The notes under the pieces: model-generated
What the model was told of the DNA's origin: nothing
Databases searched by the model: none
Seen by the model: only the letters and a program-made list of their open reading frames with translations
Made by a program: the position numbers and the translations under genes
From: Metellina segmentata
Taxonomy: Eukaryota; Arthropoda; Arachnida; Araneae; Tetragnathidae
NCBI GenBank assembly: GCA_947359465.1
Contig: OX375875.1
Span: 13,278,538-13,342,537, forward strand
Direction: 5' to 3'
Length of the DNA: 64,000 bases
Part shown: one piece after another, positions 57,167 through 64,000 of the stretch
How the letters are laid out: each line of letters opens with the position of its first letter
Position numbering within the stretch: the stretch's first letter is position 1

Positions 57167-59468
57167 GTACGTTTCGTTTTCAGTCCGTGAAACAAATTTT
57201 AGCGGTTGCACGCCCTCCTAAACAACTAATATTTTGATATATCTTTGTAACATCTGCTTTGCCTTTCATTCTAGGTAGATCCATTGAATCAAAAGAGAAC
57301 GCTGACATTTTTGAATCATTTCCTGATTCGAACTACGTCCTTTCTGAATCATTTTTCTTCAGTATGTGATGAAAAACTGGAAAATTTGTTGATCAGAATA
57401 CAAAGATTAGAAGCTTCAATGTGTATTCTTGAAGCGAAGGTAAAAGTGTGACAAAAGATAACTAATTTTACAAAATAAATTGAATTAGTATTTTTTTATG
57501 CATTGAAACAAAGTTCGCATGAAACATGAAAAATCATTTGTTTAGGTTTATATTAACATGGTATGAAAATTGAAGTAAGTTGTTAGGTTCGTTTGGATAT
57601 AAAATCTTTTATATATTGCTATACACTAAGCATGGCAATCATGTTGATGTTCAATGTTCACAACATGAAAAAGCTTTTGCTGATATAGAATCTTGAAATT
57701 CTTACTGTATTCAGATTTACAATCACCAAGTTTTGCAACAAAAAAACCTGAGTTTGAGTAACACTTTGTCTATTCACAAACATTAAAAAAATTTCAGATT
57801 TGATGAAGATTTATTATATATGAAACAATAATTTCAAACATGGTTTAAAGAATTAGCAGTTTCTTAAACTATTTTTTAAATAAAATCTTACATTTAATAA
57901 ACTATCAGTTAATATTTGCTAATCAGTAGCTTAAAAGCAGAAAGATGTAAGCATTGAGCAAACTTCGCTGCAATAATTTTACTGGGCTCCTTTAAAAATC
58001 CTTTTTACTCAATTATGTGCAATATTTTTAAGTAATATACAATTTTTTTGTATTGTGTAAATACTCACTTCTGTTTGTTAAAGCATTACTTGATAGTGAT
58101 TTTGCATTTAATATGGAAAATCGAATCCATACTTACAAACTTTATTTTATATTGCAAACTTACCACTGGCTAGCCTGGCATTGCTAGCAAACCAACACCA
58201 CGGGCAACGCTGTGATGATTGATTCTTATTTGGTGCAAAATTTTCATCAGGACTTCGCGGGCAAGAAACATACAAAATTCTTCCTATTATAATAGTAGAT
58301 GCATATGTTGTTTGTTAAGAAGTATGTTATTTTTAACGGTTTTAAGTTCTTTCGAAAAATCCTAGTACGCATAAATGAGCCTTTTATGTCGTCGGGGTAG
58401 AATTTTTGAAAAAAAACCTTTTTAGGCTGTGAAGAAAATAAATAAAAAGTTAATGTTAAAAATTGAAAAAAAATCACACAAATAATTGTTCTCACTCCTA
58501 CTAGTTACAATATACTTTAATGAAAATTTTTCCAAAGTTTGTCAAAGTTATTGTTTTTAAGTGAAATGGAACCAGGTTAAGTTTTTCTAATGTAATAAAA
58601 GATCACATTTGCAAATTAGTTATTTGAGCATGGTAAAGTAAAAAATAATGAACTTTTTAAAAATTAAAATAATTGTGAGGTTGCCATAATAATCCTAATA
58701 AAGTGGGATTCTTTAACCTGTCAAGCCTCGTCATCTGACTGTGGTTCAAAATTATGTGGTGTTGTCCTCGGATCTTTCCGTTAGGGGATTAATCCTGGAC
58801 CGTCACCAATAGCTCGTTGTGTTGCTCTAGTACGATGTTAATTAAGAAATTACCTCTGCCTGCCATAACTTGCCACAAAAAGCATACCAAAAAACACAAT
58901 AGAAGTACCAAAAAGTCTGAATCAAAGCTGCACCTTGATCTCTTCAGAAATGTAAACTATTAATATTTTGAAATTGATTTAGTGCCAAAAATTTACATCA
59001 TGCCAAATCTGCAATATAAGGATTTACCAGATTATTTATTCAATTTTTGTGTTTGGTAGATTAAATTCCTCATGATTGTTATTTAAAAATGTTTGTGGAG
59101 TTTTATTTATTGGTCTTTTATTGCCCTGTTTTCCCTATTGTGAGAGATTTCTTACTTATATTGTAGATTTATTAGATTATTATAAGTTTTTATACTTAGA
59201 ATAGGACAATTTCTAAACTGAACTTTTCTCCAAAAAGTTAGCCTCTATACCTGGATTAGATGATATAACTGCTAATGCTGAAGCTGTGGATAGCAAAGAA
59301 ACTGAAGCTGGTACTTCAGAGACTTCTACAGATCAAGCCAAACCTGATGTTACAGCCGCTCCAATTCCCTCAGCCACTGCGCAACTTGAGCCAAAGGTAG
59401 AAGAAAAGCCAAAGATGACAATATCCCAAGATCCTCGTTATGCAAAATACTTTAAAATGCTGTATATG
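57116..59468 (+). CDS. WASHC3: WASH complex subunit 3 (CCDC53), first three coding exons, 3' end beyond window
   Basis: Small subunit of the WASH complex, which activates Arp2/3 to build actin on endosomes. Three exons are visible: 57116-57166, 57275-57439 and 59238-59468, all phase 0, encoding 149 residues. Exon 1 gives MDSDGLPIVGSGVDYSK and exon 2 starts VDPLNQKRT; human begins MDEDGLPLMGSGIDLTKVPAIQQKRT. Exon 2 forms the predicted coiled coil (VCDEKLENLLIRIQRLEA). Exon 3 starts with SIPGLDD, runs through a low-complexity acidic/Ala-Pro linker and ends DPRYAKYFKML. The expected C-terminal part (human VGVPVMAIRNKM onwards) was not found up to 64000, so the gene is cut by the window edge. Confidence 0.94.
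57275..57439 (+). CDS. WASHC3: WASHC3 coding exon 2 (coiled coil)
   Basis: Acceptor CATTCTAG, donor GTAAAA, 55 codons. Encodes QKRTLTFLNHFLIRTTSFLN then a heptad-like helix ending CILEAK, matching human NILDAK. Confidence 0.95.
57440..58726. other. WASHC3 intron 2, nothing recognised
   Basis: AT-rich with only short frames. An 82-codon minus-strand frame at 58247-58495 has no similarity. Confidence 0.4.
58727..58852 (+). repeat. SINE family A, copy 7 (3' half, plus orientation)
   Basis: CTCGTCATCTGACTGTGGTT to GTTGTGTTGCTCTAGTACGA, the reverse complement of the family A body and tail seen elsewhere. It is the only family A copy in this orientation. Confidence 0.72.
59238..59468 (+). CDS. 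WASHC3: WASHC3 coding exon 3 (linker and conserved DPRY motif)
   Basis: Acceptor CCAAAAAG with a weak pyrimidine tract, donor GTGAGT, 77 codons. Starts LASIPGLDD (human SSIPGLDDV), ends ISQDPRYAKYFKMLYM (human KDPRYARYLKMVQ). An open frame continues past the donor into the intron, but it departs from the family there, so I end the exon at GTGAGT. Confidence 0.92.
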
Positions 59469-60520
59469 GTGAGTGATTACCTGAAATGTTTAGTTTTACT
59501 TGGAACTATTTTGGACACTACATGCATTTTATTTTTAATTATTCATATCCAACTAGCATAAAAGGTGGTTTTCCATAGCATAAAGGCAGCATCATTTTCA
59601 TACACATTTCAACAAAAATGTACCAGCAATTGTATCTTTTATGACACACACTGCAGATGCATGGAGCTGACCATTAACCACCAGCACTAAAGACACCATG
59701 CATTGTTTATGTTTCTATCTTAAGGCCAGACTATTAAGTTAGCAGTGTTTACAACAGCTTGCTCATTGATTGAGCTCCATTGTTCACTAATTGAGCTTTT
59801 CTTCTCATTCGGGATGCTAGCAGCATGTTAGGGAGAAAAGGTGCCATTGACAACTGAGCATCTTATTCTCGTACCTATTGTTTATTCTCAACAAATTAAA
59901 TATGTGGTGCTACTTGGGTAACTGAAAATACATTGTTACTTAACCCTTCAATAGAGATTGTACTTGGAGACTGAAGAAAGCTATCTATATATATAGAGAG
60001 AGAGAGAGAGAGGGTCAGGATAGGTCGACCACGTCTACTCCCCGCCACACCCACCCAGGGTAGACGAGGGCTTTTCGGACGGCGCATCATAGGGCCTACT
60101 TCCTAATGTTTCTCATTAGAGGCATTCCCTAGCTTCGGCTAATCCGCTGTGGGTTTTAAATAACTTGGTACAGAGGGGTCTGCTTCCATTCGAAGAAGAA
60201 GGGTAAGGATAAACTTATTCATAGATATTGATCAGGCATAAAATTGTGTAATGCATTAAGCATTTTTTGAATTGAAAATTATTTACAATTACATGTTAAA
60301 CACAAAAATGTTTTTTTAAACAGAAATTTCTCTTCCAAGCAAGTGACCTTACACACACACACGACTCCTTTTATAAACCCAGAATGCTGGACCTTACTGC
60401 TTCCCTCATTTTTCAATCCTCTCCTCAAAGAAATGAATCATCCTACCAATAGAAAAAGAAAAGGAGTAAGTGGTTCTAAATGGCTTTATATAATTTATCC
60501 AGACACCTGATTGGTTAGTT
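59469..60520. other. WASHC3 intron 3, first part
   Basis: Contains an (AT)n(AG)n microsatellite at about 59988-60014, followed by a GC-rich block (60015-60190, GGTCGACCACGTCTACTCCC and onwards) that looks like a dispersed repeat but is not assigned. Confidence 0.5.
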
Positions 60521-60719
60521 CAGGGGTCAGCAACCTATTAAAACAAAAGAGCCAAAAGTTACAATTTACAAAATTTCCCAGTTTTTAAAGAGCCACTAAA
60601 AATTTCGTTTCAATATTATAGTATTTGCTTATATATATTTAATTTTTGATTTAAAATATACGGCTTTATATACGGAATTAATATTTATTCATATAAGAAC
60701 ACAAATATAGATTGTTACA

Positions 60720-62660
60720 TCAATGGGAGCATTGGCTTTGCATGCCTTTTGAAAGTTTGATTAAATCTGGCTTATAACTTGTTGTTTTAAGTTTCAAGCA
60801 AGATTCTAGATTTTTATTTGTTAGTTGACTACTAACTTTACTTTTTATTATATTCATGCAAGAGAACGCTTGCTCGCACGAATATGTCGACACGAAGGTC
60901 GTCAGCACTCCATATACCAAAACTTCTTCACCTCACTGTAGCATTCTGGAAGACTATTCCATGCACCAAATATGAGGGCCTCAACTCGCGGAATTTCTTT
61001 TAGAGCTGTCCACTTGTGCTGCACGATGTGCATGCATTTCTGGACCTCCAACTCTTCCAACTTGCTCTTGAGTTCTGTGAACTTGCCACTCCACAAGTCT
61101 TTGTTTTTCAAATCTAGAAATTGCATTTGAAGCGATCCTGCATCAGTTCCAAATGGCTCAATGCTGGTCTCATTTGTATTTGTGTTGAGCGTATTTACTA
61201 TGAACGCGAGAGTACTTTTGTTTTGAATTGCTCGAATCTCTCAGCGAATTCATCCTTCATGTTTTTTAAAGCTATTCTGAAGTAATTCGTGTCAATAGTT
61301 GCATTGGTCTCATCGCGATATTGCTTCAGATTTTTTAAATGAAGTAATTTACGGCTCTCCATGTCTTCAACAAAAAGAAGTAATTTTTTTCTAAACTAAC
61401 TACTTCTTCAAGCAAAGGTGTAGGTTGGGTTGCCCTTTCCTTGCAATTTTAGATTTAGTTTCATTGTGGTATCTACCATGAATTTGAATTTTTTCAGCGA
61501 TTTGTCTTCTTCCAATTCGGGATGGGCAATGCTTTTTTCATTGAGGAATGTTTTTATTTCACTCAAGCACAAACCAAAACGTTACAATAAGTTACCTCTG
61601 GAAAGTCATCGCACTTTATTGTGCAGAAGTAGGTAAGAAAACTGGCTATCTATTTCTTCAAGGAAATCTTTAAACTGGCGATGGTAGAGTGCTTTTGCCA
61701 AGATGCTGTTAATAATCTTAATTATCAAGTTCATGACCTCAACTATTTTGGCCGGAAAAGTATTGGGCACAAAGCGCTTCTTGATGAATTATGCCGTGAA
61801 ACAGTAGAATTTCGTGGTTTATTTTTTTCTGAAGAATTGATGTTGCCCCTCTATGTATTCCTGTTATACTTCTGGCTAGATCAGTTGCTGAAACTATTTT
61901 ATTTAAATCGATAACATTGCCTTCCAGGAATTTTTGAAGAGCATTTGCTATATCTTCTTCACAAGTTTGCCCTGAGAGCGGTAGCAATCCTAGCAGTTCT
62001 TCTTTTGGACTTTTTGACGACATATACCTGACGAAAAGGGTAATTTGTGCCGTGTCTTTTATGTCGCAAGACTCATCTATAGCAAGTGATAAGGCAGAAG
62101 CCAGTTGAATGTCTTCCACTTGCATATGTGTTACATTTGAAGACATTTTAACAGTTCTATCTTGTACTGTTTAAGCAGATAATGGCAAATCTTTGATTTT
62201 TTTTTTCATGATTTCTGCTTTGTTTTTAAAATCACGAAACAGTTCTTCAGATGCACGTATAAAACAATCTTTGACGTACTCACCATCTGTAAATGGTTTT
62301 CCTTTTTTTGCAATTTTTAATGATACTGCAAAGCTTGCCAGATTTACATTATTGGAAGATTGTGCCCAGTTACTTAGCATTGAACTTGACTTTTTTTTTG
62401 AGCTCTTCAACAGCTTTTCTTTGTGCGTCACTGTTTGGATATTTACCAGCAAACTGGGTATGTTTTGTAGTGAAGTGTCTCTCCAAATCTGACTTCTTAT
62501 TGTGTGCGAGTTTTTCGTGGCAAATGAGACATGTCAAAGAAGGCCATGTGTGTTGCATATGAATGCAAACCATTTCGTCCAATCCTGATTGAATTCTTGG
62601 TTTTCTTCTTCAGTTCTTCTCTTCTTTTTTATTTATTTTATTTTTTACCAGATGCCATGC
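60720..62660 (-). pseudogene. hAT transposase (BED-finger type), multiply broken
   Basis: In minus-strand order: a zinc finger TCLICHEKLAHNKKSDLERH...H (around 62520); [20 protein letters not shown] and [16 protein letters not shown], the catalytic-domain start (62146-61739); RQFKDFLEEIDSQFSYLLLH and VRWLSRGNLL (about 61690-61590); and the C-terminal dimerisation segment TTFVSTYSCEQAFSCMNIIK (near 60890). The layout fits the hAT group related to vertebrate ZBED/GTF2IRD2-type proteins. The frame shifts or stops several times, and no single open frame exceeds 135 codons, so it is dead. Confidence 0.88.
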
Positions 62661-62854
62661 TGGCGGAGCTGAAATTTTTTTTTTTTTTTTTTTTAATTTT
62701 ACTTAGAGCTATCTAAAACGGCAAACAATTTATTTACAATTATTACTTCGTTAACACGATCCTCAGATTTATAATCCAATTCTGTTACTGATTTTATTAT
62801 ATTATGTGCGTACATACTTTGAGAAGATAATTTGCTTCTCAATCATATTCTTCT

Positions 62855-63305
62855 GTTGTTCTTGTTGTTTCTCATGCCTACATTGGCAGACCAGAGGAGT
62901 GCCAGGCCCATCGAAGATGGCAAGAGTCGAGGGGTTGCGCCTTCCATGTTATTGAGCCCCATTGGGAGGAAGTCCGACTTTTGCTCGACATATATGACAC
63001 ATCCGTTTTACAGGAAGGTCCCTTTCATACATCCATTCACTCACACATATCGTAATTTAGATCCCAATCAGAGGCCGATGACCCCCTGATCAGGTACCCC
63101 CAGAGGTATTGATTTGGTATGGGAACATGGGGGACTTTGTTACCACGACCTATTTAACGTGCCCCAGTCACCATTAGTGAACACGACGATCTTTAGCCAG
63201 GTCGAAGCGCCGATCTCGCAATCATCAGAATTGCAGGCTCCGCCGAGGACAGAACCCACAACCCTTCTGATACGAGCCCGACGCTCTACTGACTGAGCTA
63301 CCGCG
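62855..63305 (-). repeat. tRNA-derived SINE (family E) inside the hAT element
   Basis: The head on the minus strand, GCGGTAGCTCAGTCAGTAGA then GGTTGTGGGTTCTGTCC, is very tRNA-like (box A GGTAGCTCAGTCAG, box B changed by one base). TATTCTTCT occurs at both flanks (62846-62854, 63306-63314) as a target duplication. The tail is AAC/AAG-rich. It is GC-richer than families A and B and unrelated in its body. Confidence 0.85.
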
Positions 63306-63744
63306 TATTCTTCTTGAAACAACAAGCGAATAGAAACGCAAAAACCGCAAGCGATTAAATTAATACACATAAAAAATAATGTCGACCGCGCTATCCGAGG
63401 ATGACTACATTATTTAGACTCTAGACGGTCGCCGTTTGGGTGAGACAGAAATGGAATGCAACTGGCTGAAAGATAAACATGGTCACGGAGTCTCATCTCT
63501 AAGAACAAAACAATAGTTCAAATTTATCTCATTATGGTCTTGTTAAACGTAGAAATTTGTAATTAACGATTCTAAAAATAGAAGCTATTGAGAAATTAGG
63601 TACTTAAAAATATATTTTCTTACTTTTTAAGGGTTTTGATAGTAAATTATTAATTTTTTCGTATGGAGCTGGAGAGCCGCAACTTTACATCAAAAGATCC
63701 GCATGTGGCTCGCGAGCCTCAGGTTGCCGCCCCCTGGGTTAGTT

Positions 63745-64000
63745 GGTTCTAGGGTCACCAACTTTGGACCATGAATTTAAGGGAGATTTAGCTGACAAAT
63801 TTTGTATATGTTCATGGCATGGACAAAACAATTTATATCATATGAAATATACAGTTCACAATATGGAATCACAAATTTGCTTGTTTCGTAGACATAACCT
63901 ATACACATTTATCCACTGATGCTTCATAACTAAGTATTTGGTCATCTTGTGCAAATTTCAAAAACTTGTGGTATTGATGTATAACATGGAGCCTTGTGGT
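63745..64000. other. WASHC3 intron 3 continuing to the window edge
   Basis: AT-rich; no exon resembling the WASHC3 C-terminus was found here. Confidence 0.5.

Larger units (their letters stand above)
60521..63736 (-). mobile_element. hAT transposon with inverted ends and 8-bp target duplication
   Basis: Left CAGGGGTCAGCAACCTATTA, right end the reverse complement of CAGGGGGCGGCAACCTGAGG. GGTTAGTT flanks it perfectly at 60513-60520 and 63737-63744, the 8-bp duplication typical of hAT. It encodes a decayed hAT transposase on the minus strand. Near the termini, GAGCCA/GAGCCGCA-type subterminal sequence occurs on both sides. A SINE sits inside at 62855-63305. Confidence 0.93.

Noticed and set aside
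59469..59561. WASHC3 exon 3 reading on past 59468 to a stop at 59561.
   Set aside because: A good GTGAGT donor sits exactly where similarity to the family ends, and the continuation is hydrophobic and unlike the WASHC3 C-terminus.
63230..63305. A genuine tRNA gene (minus strand, threonine- or methionine-like).
   Set aside because: Box B is changed and the sequence continues into a 450-bp SINE body with target duplications, so it is a SINE head and not a working tRNA.

Overview
The window is nuclear DNA of an invertebrate animal, most likely an arthropod. It is AT-rich, its two genes are split by GT-AG introns, and it is full of DNA transposons and tRNA-derived SINEs. The LINE relic at 17.7-18.3 kb looks arthropod-like, and a chelicerate is my guess only. 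There are no operons, CRISPR arrays or rRNA genes.

Two conserved genes lie head to head. On the minus strand, 5369-56532 holds a complete Transportin-3 gene (TNPO3, importin-beta family, nuclear import of SR-type splicing factors). I traced all 25 coding exons by hand. They join in frame into a 935-residue protein with no stop, and all 24 introns are GT-AG. On the plus strand, starting at 57116, are the first three coding exons of WASHC3 (CCDC53), a small subunit of the endosomal WASH actin-regulating complex. Its last exon or exons lie beyond the right edge. The start codons are 583 bp apart, so the two genes probably share a bidirectional promoter.

Almost everything else is intron filled with mobile elements. 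From left to right: 1-5368 is TNPO3 3' UTR or intergenic DNA. Intron 24 (5430-11226) has a nest: a SINE split by a Tc1-like element, itself split by a CAGGGTGGC-ended element. It also has two more SINEs and a pogo/Tigger-type MITE. Around 13-15 kb are a 183-bp tandem duplication that copied the start of TNPO3 exon 23, a row of four short hairpins, and a three-copy repeat family. At 17.3-18.5 kb are a SINE and a LINE relic with an RNase H domain. Intron 14 (25214-32292) holds a decayed piggyBac, a pogo/Tigger relic, and two elements with CAGGG-type ends. At 35.7, 37.4 and 54.9 kb are short MITEs with exact TTAA or TA target duplications. At 39.8-40.4 kb is a two-copy tandem repeat with a protein-like segment. 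At 48.3-50.4 kb is a 2.1-kb inverted-repeat element. The first part of the last WASHC3 intron (60521-63736) carries a hAT element with inverted ends, a perfect 8-bp target duplication and a decayed transposase, itself hit by a SINE.

The two genes act in different processes (nuclear import; endosomal actin), so nothing suggests a joint pathway beyond the shared promoter. I did not find a clearly new biological system. The best leads are the duplicated pseudo-exon, the hairpin row, the sense-strand bias of SINEs, and the CAGGG-ended families, whose target duplications are shorter than hAT's.
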